64,000 nucleotides of DNA from Deinandra increscens subsp. villosa. Lineage: Eukaryota > Streptophyta > Magnoliopsida > Asterales > Asteraceae. Numbering within the stretch: the first letter of the stretch is position 1; each line of letters opens with the position of its first letter. The translations under genes and the position numbers were made by a program. A model generated the notes under the pieces. The model worked only from the letters and a program-made list of their open reading frames with translations. It did no database searches and was not told the DNA's origin. Positions 10,702 through 21,319 of the stretch are shown here, piece after piece. The DNA lies in NCBI GenBank assembly GCA_039602395.1, contig JBCNJP010000006.1, positions 43,983,279 to 44,047,278 on the forward strand, written 5' to 3'.

Positions 10702-13273
10702 TGTCACACCCCCAAATAACCACTAACGGAGTTTATGCCGTTAAGGGGTGCGAGCAAACCAGGACCACAACCATTAGTTACAAATACTAAACGAATCATA
10801 GTAAAGTCCAAATGTTCATAATAAAAACAGTTTAAAAGTACGCAGCGGAATAAAAACATAAGTATCTTAGCACTAACCACGTGATTTAATTACAGAACAT
10901 AAATAGTTGTTTAATTCCCAAATTAAGTTTAAAATACAGTTAAGTAACTTCAAGCGCCATGCCAACCTCCAGCGGATACTCCTCAACGATCTGCAAAAGT
11001 GAAAAACCACTCAAGTGTCAACCTAACGGTTGGTGAGTTCACGGTGGGCATGTCATGCAGCGGCCCGGTCTCATAAGCGTATGTATCAACATATAAATAA
11101 GTAATAGTTTTGCAAACAATTGCCAGTTTTGAATTATCGAATATGCACTAGTTAAGTAAAAGTTAAAGCGGTCAACCGATATCGCGGGTAGCTAATCCGG
11201 TTTCCATGCACTAAGGAAGTTCGTACCAAAGCTGACGTAACAGAGTTCGGCATTTGCCGATGGTTGGTGCCTCCAGTTGTGTCCTCATGGGACCCAAAAC
11301 TAAAATAGGCTGATATTGTACTTCGTTCGGCCTCCAACCGGTTGGCTACACATTTGTGTACCGCGGAGCAGGGTTGTCAACCCTTAGTAGATCTACCCAA
11401 CATCCCCTCGCTTCACAAATTAATGGTACTGAATTGTTGAGGACTTTTCAGTTTTAAGGCATCCTTAGAAATCATGTGATATCATTTGGTTTAGACTTTA
11501 ACCTACACTAGCCATATTAAAATCGTTTATTCTGGATTTCATTTGAAATCCTAAAAAGAGTTTAAGTGTCAAAATAGTTGTTCCGGATTTCATTTGAAAT
11601 CCAAATTGGGTTTAAGCATTAAATAGTTGGTTGCGGATTTCATTTGAAACCCCAAGGATGGACAGTTGCAAGTGTTTCCCATAAAACACTCCAACTTCCA
11701 TAACAGATATCCCATTTGGCGATACCTCGAAATGTCAGCGTTATTTTCCGTTTAGTATATTTGTTGTGACCCAAACGGGCTCACAATTAAGGGTTTGTGA
11801 AACTCACCTTAGGTTGCTCGGCTACACTTGCTAATTAATCCAAGTATTGCTTAACGAAGACCTATGAACACGTTTAGGTCTTAAGTATTAGTTTTGTGTC
11901 TAATCTTTAACTTAACGTCACTATGGCCCATAACATAGCACGTTGGAACTACGACTCGACATACCGACACACGACACCGATGGTTGATCATAAATAAGGG
12001 TTCACATAAATCAGAAATCAAACATGTTTCATTATAGCATAATCATGTAAGTTATGGCACAACATTCAAGTAAATTTCACAAGTTTGGGTTTAGGTCTGG
12101 TCACAGTTTCGCTAGTATAGATTCGCTAGGCAGTTTCGCTGTGTGCACGGGCAGCACTTTCGCTAGGCAATACCCGATGACACAGTTTCGCTAGGTTAGT
12201 GTCGCTCGAAACTGTTGGCACAGTTTCGCTAGCCTAGTTTCGCCCGAAACTGGTTTGAACTTTCGTTCAGGGAATTTCGCTCGGTAGTTTCGTTCGGACA
12301 GGTCTGGTTGGTTTACCCGGCGACACTACAGTTTCGCTCCATAGTGTCGCTGGATGAAGATATACATAATTTCTCTAAGTAATTTCGCCTAGAGAACAGT
12401 ACAGTTTCGCTGGTCGCGAAAAACACGTAAATCAGCCTAAAAATCAATCTAACAACTTCCATATTTCATGTAATTCAATATCTAGCATGCATAATCATTT
12501 ACCAACATCAAACACCAAGTTTTAACACCTTAAACATGAGTTTTCATCATTAAATCACCAAAAACACATTTTAAACCTAAAATGACTAAAATGGCATAAA
12601 TCTTCATTATGGATGGATTTCAAACGTAAAGTTACAGACTTTATGGTGGATCTAGCCTTCCTAAGCATTATCACAGAAGCATACACGATTTCATGAAGGT
12701 TTGGGCATGCTTTAAGGTAAAACACCAAGAAAACACATAAAAAGGCTCATGGGGCTTACGATTGGGTCTTGGATTCGAATGGATGAGATGTGATGATGGT
12801 CCTTTGGTGGTTTTCTCGGCTGGCCAGAGATCTCGAGTGAGCAGATGAGAGTGGTGTGTGTTTTGTGTGAAATGAGGCAAAAATGGGATCTCTAGGGTTT
12901 TATGTTATTATATATCAGGGGCTAGTTTCGCTGGTCAGTTTCGCTGGCCAGGCGAAACTGGCTCTGAACTCGTGCAAGTCAAATGATTTAGCCGACTACC
13001 GGGCGACACTATAGTTTCGCCCTGTAGTTTCACTGGCAACCAAAAAGGGCAATTTTTCATTTTATTCTTAGTACTAAATCATGCTTTTAAATCACATTGC
13101 ACATAATGACAATAAATAAATAAACACATAACACATATGGACGGGTTCGGTGATCAACCAAAGGTCATGGACGTATTCGGCCTAGTTAAGCATTAGTTAC
13201 TAAGTTAACACTTATAATGTAACTAACGGAGTTTGTCTAACGGAAGTTAACCTTGAAATTCTCGGATGTCACA
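10702..13273 (-). repeat. 5' LTR of gypsy element 1
   Basis: 2572 bp. It aligns end to end with 2714-5285 without length change; I count about 20 substitutions by eye. It carries the same TTTCGCT clusters. Given the TATA position it has a short U3 of about 360 bp and a very long R-U5. Confidence 0.95.
12907..12913 (-). promoter_or_regulatory. Putative TATA box in the 5' LTR of gypsy element 1
   Basis: The minus strand reads TATATAA inside TGATATATAATAAC, about 360 bp from the LTR start. Transcription would start near 12880. The position is plausible for a U3 promoter; no TSS evidence is available. Confidence 0.5.
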
Positions 13274-13490
13274 TGTATCTACTTGTATATTTGAAAAATG
13301 CAACATAAACGTTTATTGGTAAATAAGTGTTTATTGTATTTATAAGTTTTTTAATTATTTATTAAAATAAAAACAATAATAGTTTAAAAAATAATTTTAA
13401 ATAAAAACAAGATTTTAAATTAATATGTGATTGTTATAATTCCATAAATATAAATAAATAAAAATATAACATGATTATATAATAGGATAT
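13274..13490. other. Host spacer between the two gypsy elements
   Basis: AT-rich anonymous DNA. It begins with TSD TGTAT of element 1 and ends with TSD GATAT (13486-13490) of element 2, so both elements landed about 210 bp apart in the same original intergenic DNA. Confidence 0.85.
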
Positions 13491-13807
13491 TGAAGAATAG
13501 TATATATTCTGATTATGGAATGTTGTACAAAAGTACCCTTCTCGGGAAATGTACTTGTCTATTTATAGTACCAAAATCTTAACAACCCTAACGGCCTAAA
13601 GGCCCACTAGACTTTTGCTATTTGGGCCCCGATACTCCGTCCACGTGGCGCATATCCGCGTTGCTCTAAGGGAGATGGGTGCGGATGTGGGCCACCGTTA
13701 GTTACCAGAGATTCGAGCCCATGGGCCTGAATTGGGGCCTTGCTTCCGAGGCGGGTTTGTTAATGTGAAATGGCCCTTTGGGCTTTGAAGCATATTGCAT
13801 CTCTTCA
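13491..13807 (-). repeat. 3' LTR of the Tat element
   Basis: 317 bp, apparently identical to 23280-23596. The ends form the short inverted repeat TGAAGA/TCTTCA. Confidence 0.95.
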
Positions 13808-13822
13808 TGTCCCCCTAGTCTA
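13808..13822 (-). other. Polypurine tract of the Tat element
   Basis: The sense (minus) strand reads AGACTAGGGGGACA immediately upstream of the 3' LTR, as expected for the plus-strand primer. Confidence 0.75.
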
Positions 13823-13984
13823 CTGCACGCGCCTTTTACGGAAAAGTGGAATGTAGACTAGACATCAGCAGCGTCGTGGCTTAATCGTGGGCCACGCATT
13901 TTCCGGACAAGACGCCTCGGATGACCGAGGGTGACGTACGTTGTTGCCGAGCCGTCTTTCTGTCGTTTAGGTTCCCCATTTTCT

Positions 13985-13993
13985 TTATAAATA
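13985..13993 (+). promoter_or_regulatory. TATA box for the antisense gene
   Basis: TTATAAATA on the plus strand lies about 90 bp upstream of the ATG at 14078 and is followed by a leader rich in T and C. This fits a plant core promoter reading opposite to the retrotransposon. It is inferred from position and sequence only. Confidence 0.5.
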
Positions 13994-14077
13994 CTTTCTT
14001 GATTTCTTTGTATCCCCCTACTGATTTTTGCTTACAATCCCATATTCTTCTCCAAATCTTAATTTCCTCTGGTGGCC

Positions 14078-17036
14078 ATGTCTTCTTCTTCAGACGAATC
14101 TGATTGGAGTAGGATCCCTTGTTCTTTATCTGTAAACGCCTATGCGAATTTGGTAGCGGATCATAGGCTTTTGCAATGGAATCCTCTTCATCCATCTCCG
14201 GGTCAAACTGCTGCCAACCCTCCATCAGGCATGATTACTGTCTACGCAGAATGGTTTTCCCATTGTAACTTCAGGGTTCCTGTGACGGCATTCTTGGTGC
14301 GGCTTCTAAGGTTTTACGGTCTCCACCTTTCTCAGATCCATGCGAACGGGATGCAGAGAGTGATATTCTTCGAGTTTTGCAGCCGCACCCTAGGCATAGA
14401 GCCTTCTGTGGCCATGTTTAACACTCTTTTTCGTGCGGTTATTTAGGACTCCTGGTATTCTTTCAATCAACGCCGCGGCGGAGGCATTCATGCTACCGAG
14501 CCTTCTAAAGGCATGCGAGGGTGGAAAGGCCGTTTCTTCTATCTTTCATCCCGGATTATCCCCTCGGATCTGGTGATGCGATCGGTTCGAACTCCTCTGG
14601 TTGATGCTCCTCCTGCGGTGCTGGTTCCGACCGATGACCCGGATTTCACTCGGCTGACTGAGACTCCGGTTGCATACCAGATTCTTAGCGAGCATGCTTT
14701 GTTGAGTGTCGGTATGAGCCGCAACTGGGATGACCCTCAGCGGATCCCTGTTTTTATTATGGAGGGGCAAAGTAAGTTTATCTTCTTGTTTTGTTGGCAT
14801 TTCTCTTGAGCGTTACTGACTTTCTTTGCCTTCTTGTTTTTGCAGGGGTTAGCCCGTACTATGCGGTCCTGTCCCCCACTCCCCGAGGTCTCAAAGCCGT
14901 ACGCATGGTCATCACATCCGGTAGCCCCAGTTATCTTCTTCGCTTCCAAGAAAATTTCTATCTTCCTCCTCCGCCGTCTGGTGCTTCTACGAGTGCACCC
15001 GTTGCTAGCTCTGTACCCTCAGGTGGGGTTACTTTCTTTCCTCCTTCCGATACTTCAATTATTTTGAGTGATTCTGATTCTGAGGACTCTGCAGCTTTAA
15101 TTCACCGGAAGCGACCTTCCTCTAGCGCGTCTGCCGGGTCCTCTCCAGATTCTGCGCCCGTCCTTATGACTGCGGCAGGCTCATCATCGAGTATTATACC
15201 TACTTCAACAGCATCTGCCAATTCTTCATTGAGTGCGGCGTCATCTGGTATGGCGGTGGCTTATTCTTCTGCCAGCTCTGCCTCTCTGATGGCAACTGAC
15301 CTTATGACTGCGGGCTCTGCCAATTCTCCACTTTTGGGGGCAACTAAACCCCTTGATGCCACGCCCCCTCCCCTACCTTTTTCTGCCTCTGAGCCGGTTA
15401 CAACTCCTTTAATGCCGGTTAACTTTGCTGGGGGTGAAGGGAGTGGTGGTCCCCGCCCAGAGAAAATGCTGTTAACCCCTCCGCATGGGGGAAAAAGGAA
15501 AAGTGCTGCGGAGCGGTACGAGGCCGCCAAGAAGCGTGCTGTTGCTGGAGGTTCAGGAGGACGTATTTTTGGTAAGTTGTTTCGTAGTATCTCTCATTCT
15601 TACTCATTTCTTGTGTCATTTTCCAGCGTATAATTGTTATTTTGGATGCAGTGCCTATAGGTGGCGGCCGAGGCACAGGCCGTGGAAGTCCTATTATTAG
15701 CGCGGATCAACCGGCATTTATTCCAGAGACTATCATGACCCCTCCCGAGAGCCAACCCATTACTCCCCAACCGCACTCTTCTCCTGAGCGTCCTATGTCT
15801 CCGCATTCTCCTCATGCGTCAGAAGGCACCAAGGAGGATGAGGGAGACAATTTGAAACCAGTTTCCCCTCTGACTCAGCATGATTCTACTAAAGGGAAGA
15901 GGGCTGCAGATGACGCAGTTTCTGAGGTGAAAATTCCCGATCGGCCCTCCTCTGAAGTCCGGGGATCTCTTAACCAATCCGCCCGGTACGTCCCGGACTG
16001 GACTATAAGCAGGGGAACCAAGCTCCGCGATCCGGCAGTTTGTCGAAACTTTTTGGCGAATTGCCTTCCTTCTGCTGAGAGGGAAGAGCGCATGCGGGTG
16101 GGGCGCGCGGTGTTGAGCGACGAGATGGCTGTCCACCTGGCCGGTATGGTGAGCGTATCTGTAGAGGTAGCTCGGTAGTGGACAGAGTTGGAAGACCAGT
16201 TGGCTATTGGGAAGGATGCCAAGGCCTAAATCAGAGATCTTAAAGCGGAATGTGACCGCAATCGTCTTCATAAAGAACAAGTTGATCTCCACACGGAATC
16301 TGTGCAGAAGTGGGAGGAAGGATGCCGCCGTGTTAACGAATCCTTAAGGTTAGAATCTCAAGCTGTGGCCAATTTGAAGGCTAAACTGGCCCGATCCGAA
16401 CAAGAAAATCAAAAGTAGCTGGAAACCTTGCAGGAAGAGTTAGCGAAAACCCGCGAGGAGGTTGTGGTTCAGACTGATGCGGCCAAGCATTATGCGGATG
16501 AGTTTGCTAAAGCTCAAACCCGCATTACTGATATGGAGCGAAACAGGGACCATCTTGAGGGTCGGGTAAATCTGGCAGAGTCTGGAGCTGATTTGTGGAG
16601 GAGCCAGTACACCTGGCTTGCAAAAGAGGGGTTGCCTCTGGCCGTAGAGGCCGTGAAGTCCAGTGACGACTTCATGGATAGCGTTTTTGCACTTAATGCC
16701 TTGGCGGATATCTCCGAAAAGAACGAAGGCATTGCTCTTGGTCACGCTGCTGCCATGCAGGGAATTCCTGTTGACCAGTGTCCTGGTGTGGATATTTATG
16801 CGGCTGCGCAGCTGAGAGACGCGCAAGATGCTTTTGAGGTGATGAGGTTTCCAATGCTTGATGTACTGGCCTCTATGTCTGACCCGGATGACTTTGCGGG
16901 ATTAAAAGAGTACTTGTTACGCTTTAACGCTGAAAAGATGAGGACTCCTAGTCATGTGGAAACCGATCAGCCTAACAACCCTCCTGAAGACCTGTCCCGC
17001 GATCTAGGTGCTTCTGCTGGTGATGCCAACCTGTGA
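14078..17036 (+). pseudogene. Antisense three-exon gene of the Tat element (gypsy-type 'transposase' domain plus coiled coil), nonsense-broken
   Basis: Exons 14078-14771, 14846-15571 and 15652-17036 join in a consistent reading phase. Both introns have GT..AG ends with clear donors (GTAAGT) and pyrimidine-rich acceptors, and lengths of 74 and 80 bp. I start at the ATG at 14078 because the open frame upstream offers only GTG. The N-terminus carries the conserved block of the plant 'putative gypsy-type transposon' family (FLVRLLRFYGLHLSQIHANG ... LGIEPSVAMF, then SWYSF). The middle is Ser/Pro-rich and low complexity. The C-terminus is Glu/Ala-rich coiled coil. Four in-frame stops lie at 14444-14446, 16176-16178, 16227-16229 and 16416-16418; the natural end is TGA 17034-17036. 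Such antisense ORFs are known in Tat relatives but their role is unresolved. This copy is unlikely to make a full protein. Confidence 0.8.
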
Positions 17037-17158
17037 AGATGGTGCCAACTTGTTGTTTCTTTTTTGTTGTAACCTTGTCACTTGCTTTTGTAATGAAACA
17101 TCGTTGTTATAGCATGAAACTTCTTTTTTGTTTTATTTCATGAGTGTGCTGTTTTGCT

Positions 17159-17290
17159 TATGCGGAAATTTATGCCGTCTTTATCTTTGTTTATGCGGAA
17201 ATTTATGCCGTCTTTATCTTTGTTTACGCGGAAATTTATGCCGTCTTTATCTTTGTTTATGCGGAAATTTATGCCGTCTTTATCTTTGTG
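17159..17290 (+). repeat. 33-bp tandem repeat, four copies
   Basis: Unit beginning TATGCGGAAATTTATGCCG, about four near-perfect copies downstream of the antisense gene. There are no unique spacers between units, so it is not a CRISPR array. Minisatellites are common in this region of Tat elements. Confidence 0.9.
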
Positions 17291-17561
17291 CGAGTTTTCT
17301 TAGGTTTAGAAGTGACGCGACATCCATCGCGGGAGTTGGGTCGTCACCCAACAGTTTGTGTCACTTAACCAACTCGTCTTAAAATGCCATTTCTCAATGA
17401 TTACTTTAATAACGTGAAATCTATTGAGCATTTTTGTGGTCTTTGTGATTCTTACAGGAATTAAATCATGCAAAGTAAGAAACATTTTATTTATCATAAT
17501 CTTAACACAAGTTTAGAATTTGTGTATGAGATTAAACTCCGCGCCTTCCGCTTCCCTATTT
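17291..17561. other. Non-coding gap between the antisense gene and pol end
   Basis: No convincing ORF. This is the convergent intergenic region where the antisense transcript and the retrotransposon pol both end. Confidence 0.6.
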
Positions 17562-18115
17562 TTAAAGGTAACAGCGCCTTAGTTGTGCGGCGTTCCAGGT
17601 CCTTGGTATGTCGCTGCCATCTAACCTCTGCAAGGTGTAAGCCCCTTTACCTAATACTTCTTTGATGATGTACGGGCCTTCCCACGTGGGTGCGAGTTTC
17701 CCTTTGTTTCCTGCATGACTTGCTTCATTGTCCCGCAGCACGTAGTCTCCGGACTTGAAGGTGCAGGGGTGAACCCGTCTGTTGTAATATTTTGAAAGTT
17801 TCTGCTTGTACCGGGCTTCCTTAATGGCCGCTAAAGTTCTTCTTTCTTCCAACACGTCTAAATTTTCTAACAGTAGGTTGTCATTGTCAGGATTGGGAGA
17901 AGCACGGATTATGTCTGTGGGTAGGGTTATTTCTGCTGGCACTACTGCCTCGTGCCCATAGGTCAGAGCGAATGGTGTCTCCTCGTGGCTCGTTTTTGGC
18001 GTTGTGCGGTGAGCCCATAGAACATGTGGAAGTGCTTCCACCCAAGACACTGCACCCTGGGTCACACGCTTTTTAATCCCGTCTACTATGCTGCGGTTGA
18101 CCCTTTCCACTGACC
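17562..18115 (-). pseudogene. Integrase C-terminal part (Tat element), out of frame with pol
   Basis: Open in a different frame from the main pol ORF (the ORF runs 17562-18176, but its first residues overlap pol). The convincing part starts at ERVNRSIVDGIKKR and includes the third catalytic acidic residue (the E of ERVNR). The integrase C-terminal domain follows (EALPHVLWAHRTTPKTSH, FALTYGHEAVVPAE, LAPTWEGPYIIKEV) to a natural stop. The switch from the pol frame falls near 18105-18120, immediately before this Glu, and looks like a one-base deletion. Confidence 0.85.
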
Positions 18116-21100
18116 ATTTCCTTGCGGGTGGGCGACGGACGCGAACACTTGCTTGATTCCCAAATCCGCGCACCACCCTTGTATCATTCTATCAGCAAAT
18201 TGAGTTCCGTTGTCTGTGATAAGATAGAGCGGTAAGCCAAATCGGCATACTATATTTTCCCATAAGAATCTCTTTACTTGTACTGCGGTGATGGACGCCA
18301 CTGGCTTGGCCTCCACCCACTTGGTGAAATAGTCAACTGCCACAATCAAAAACTTGATCCGTCCTGGAGATTCTGGGAACGGCCCGACAATGTCTACACC
18401 CCATTTCTGAAAAGGCCATGCTGCGGTGACGGGCACCAATTCATTTTTTGGTCTCAGTGCCTTGGGTGCATGCTGTTGGCAGCTTGTGCATTTCTTGACG
18501 GTTTCGGCGGCCATTGGGTACATCCCTGGCCGGTAAACGCCGATGCTTTTCAATTTTGACACAATCAGGTTGGGGCCGGCATGGATGCCGCAGGTTCCTT
18601 CATGTACGTCTTCTATTAGACGTGCGGCCTCCTTTAAAGTGACACACCGTAGGAGTGGTCCTGTGAATGTTCGTCGGTACAGGTGGCCACCTTCGATTGT
18701 GTATTGAAGGGCTTGCAGCTGGACTTTCCGCGCTTCACCGGCTTCTTCTGGCAGTTTTCCTTCACTCAGGTAGTCATGAATTGGAGTCATCCAGGTATAC
18801 CCGGACTCTCTGATGTCCAGGATCTCAGCTTCATATACGGAGGGGTTGGTTAAGGTTTCTATCCGTACGTCTTTGGCTAGATGACTGAACTGTACCGATG
18901 CAAGTCGGCTGAGTGCGTCTGCCTTTTTGTTATGACTTCGGGGTATATGCTCGATTGTGTAGTGATCGAATTGAGCGAGTAACCGGTGAGCCAACGCCAA
19001 GTATTGACTCATGTTGCTGCCTTTAGCTTCGTAAGTGTTGTTTATCTGATTGACCACTAGAAGCGAATCAACGTATATACGTATTCTCCTAGCTCCCATG
19101 TCGTGAGCTAGGCGCAGACCAGCCAAAAGGGCTTCGTACTCTGCTTCATTGTTTGTGCTGTTGAAATCTAGTCGTATGGCATATGTTACTTCGACCCCTG
19201 ATGGGTCTGTGAGGATTAATCCTGCGCCGCTTCCACCATCATTCGAAGCTCCGTCTGTGTAAAGAACCCACTGTTCCCTGTTATGCGGCGTGTTTCCCCG
19301 CTCTGCTAAACCGGCTTGTACCTCTTGTTCTTTCCCTCTGGGAACTTCCGCTATAAAATCGGCTATGACCTGCCCTTTGACTGAGACCCTTGGTTTGAAA
19401 GTGATGTCATATGTGCTGAGCTCAATGGCCCATTTTACCAGTCGACCTGGCAGTTCTGGTCTGCGTAATAACTGCTGGAGAGGGAAAGTGCTTAGTACCT
19501 CTACCTCATGGTCATGAAAAAAGCGTGTTAAGCGACGGGTTGTGTGTACTAGCGCCAAAACCAGTTTTTCAAGCGCACTGTAGCGGCTCTCAACAGGAGT
19601 GAGAACCCTGCTAACATAATGTAGGGGAGTCTGCACTCCAGCCCTTTCAACGAGTAGTACGGAGCTAACGGCCTGCTCTGCCGCAGCCAAATAAAGCTTT
19701 AACTTTTCGTTCCGTTCTGGCGCCGTGAGCGCGGGAAGCTGCGCTAAGTGTTGCTTCATCTCTTGAAAAGCGTTCTCTGCTTCATTCGTCCATTCGAATT
19801 TGTCTTTGGTAGGACAATTCTTCAGAGTTTGAATAAAAGGGAGCGCTCGCTCGGCGTGCTTTGCCAGAAATCTGTTAATTGCTACCAAACGTCCATTGAG
19901 GATCTGCACTTGTTTTAGGTTTTTTGGTGACTGCATCTGCATTACCGCGCGCACCTTTTCTGGGTTTGCACGGATGCCGTCTTTAGATATTACAACCCCC
20001 AAGAAACGCCCTTCTTCCATGCCGAATGAACATTTCGCCGGATTCAACTTGATGTTAGCAGCCTTGAGGTTCAGTATTGTTTCTTGAACGTCTGCAAGCA
20101 TTACTGCTTCCGCACGACTCTTTATGACAAGGTCGTCAACGTATACCTCTACATTCCTTCCTATTTGATCCGCGAATACCTTGTCCATCAAGCGTTGGTA
20201 AGTGGCCCCCGCATTCTTTAAACCGAAAGGCATTTTGGTATAGCAAAAAATTCCTTCACGCGTATAGAAAGCGGTTTTTGCTTCGTCCTCCACAGCCATC
20301 TGCACTTGGTGATAGCCATTATATGCGTCCAAGAAACATTTGAACTTGTATGGAACGAGAGAGTCAATTTTGACGTCAATGTCCGGGAGAGGATATGGAT
20401 CCTTCGGACATGCCTTATTGAGGTGTGTATAATCAACGCACATCCTCCATGTGCCGTTTCCTTTTTTTACCAGGACGGGATTTGCCAACCAAACTGGGTA
20501 TCTCTCCGGCCGTAATATTTTAGCGGTGACTAAGGCCCGGACATGTTCCTTGACAACCTGTCTTTTATCTTCTCCCATGTGCCTACGCGGCTGCGTGTAC
20601 GGACGTGCGGATTCCTTTACGTTCAAGGAATGTTCTGCCAATTCTCGCGGAACCCCCGTCATGTCAGAAGGGACCCAAGCAAATACATCGCGATGTTTGG
20701 ATAAGAGTTCCTTCAACATTTCCCGCACTCTGCCCGATAATGTTGACCCCAGAGTGAGAGTCTGATCTGGGTAACGCGGATCAAGTACCCACTTTTCTAC
20801 GGTGTTACCTGGTACCTTCAATGTTAGGGGTGGGAGTGATGAAGGTGAATTTTCCCTTTGTACCATACTGTAGCATTCTTCCTTTGCGTAGACCAGAGCG
20901 GGCCCTTTTGGTGTTGGGAACGCCACCGCTCCATGAGCTGTTGAGACGGCTGCACCAAACGAAGCTAAACCTGGTCGTCCGAGGATTAAGTTATGCCGAG
21001 AGTTGGCCGAAACCACTACAAATCGTATTAGTACCGTGCGGACGCGATCGCCCTGAGATAACGTCACAGGCATCCATATTTGCCCAAGCGGTCGTGCTGC

Positions 21101-21319
21101 TTCGCCCGAAAAACCTACCAGGATAATATCTGTTGGTTCCAACTGAGCCTGATCTTCAGGATCCAACTGCCGAAAACACCCCTCATACATGACGTCTGTC
21201 CCTGCTCCACTATCTACCAAAATACGCCGTACGTCATACACTCCGACCATTGCCTGAATTACTACCGGAGCCTCCCGCGCATACCCTCTCAACGGCGGGA
21301 ACACCACCGGCTTGCACAT
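18086..21319 (-). pseudogene. Pol of the Tat element: protease, RT, two RNase H domains, integrase N-part
   Basis: A 1077-residue ORF. Retropepsin with DSGAGTD near residue 36; RT with DYTHLNKACPKDPYPLP and the catalytic EVYVDDLVIKS near 390; a first RNase H region (LKLYLAAAEQAVSSVL, ALEKLVLALV) that lacks an obvious full catalytic set; and a second, archaeal-type RNase H with LYTDGASNDGGSGAGL near 688, NNEAEYEALLAGL and the final DALSRLAS. Integrase follows with its zinc motif (KKCTSCQQH), then the core with WGVDIVGPF and TDNGTQFADR. The ORF ends shortly after HPQGNGQ because of the frame break before the catalytic Glu. It begins 86 bp inside the gag ORF in another frame. Dual RNase H is a family trait of Tat. 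Confidence 0.92.

Larger units (their letters stand above)
2714..13273 (-). mobile_element. Complete Ty3/gypsy LTR retrotransposon, chromovirus type (Tekay-like), coding capacity broken
   Basis: A 10.56-kb element read on the minus strand. Two 2572-bp LTRs (TGTCAC...TGTCACA on the plus strand) are flanked by the 5-bp target duplication TGTAT at 2709-2713 and 13274-13278. Sense order: 5' LTR (10702-13273), initiator-Met primer site, gag, protease, RT, RNase H, integrase, chromodomain, polypurine tract, 3' LTR (2714-5285). RT-RH-IN order with a C-terminal chromodomain defines plant chromoviruses; the long LTRs and Asn/Gly-rich Gag suggest the Tekay/Del clade (inference). About 20 differences between the LTRs (roughly 0.8%, mostly transitions, counted by eye) imply a recent insertion. 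Gag-pol nevertheless carries stops at 8289-8291, 7488-7490 and 5751-5753 and at least one frameshift in gag, so this copy cannot make its own full polyprotein. Confidence 0.95.

Noticed and set aside
17159..17290. Regular 33-bp repeats resembling a CRISPR array
   Set aside because: Units are contiguous with no unique spacers and lie in a plant retrotransposon; it is a minisatellite.
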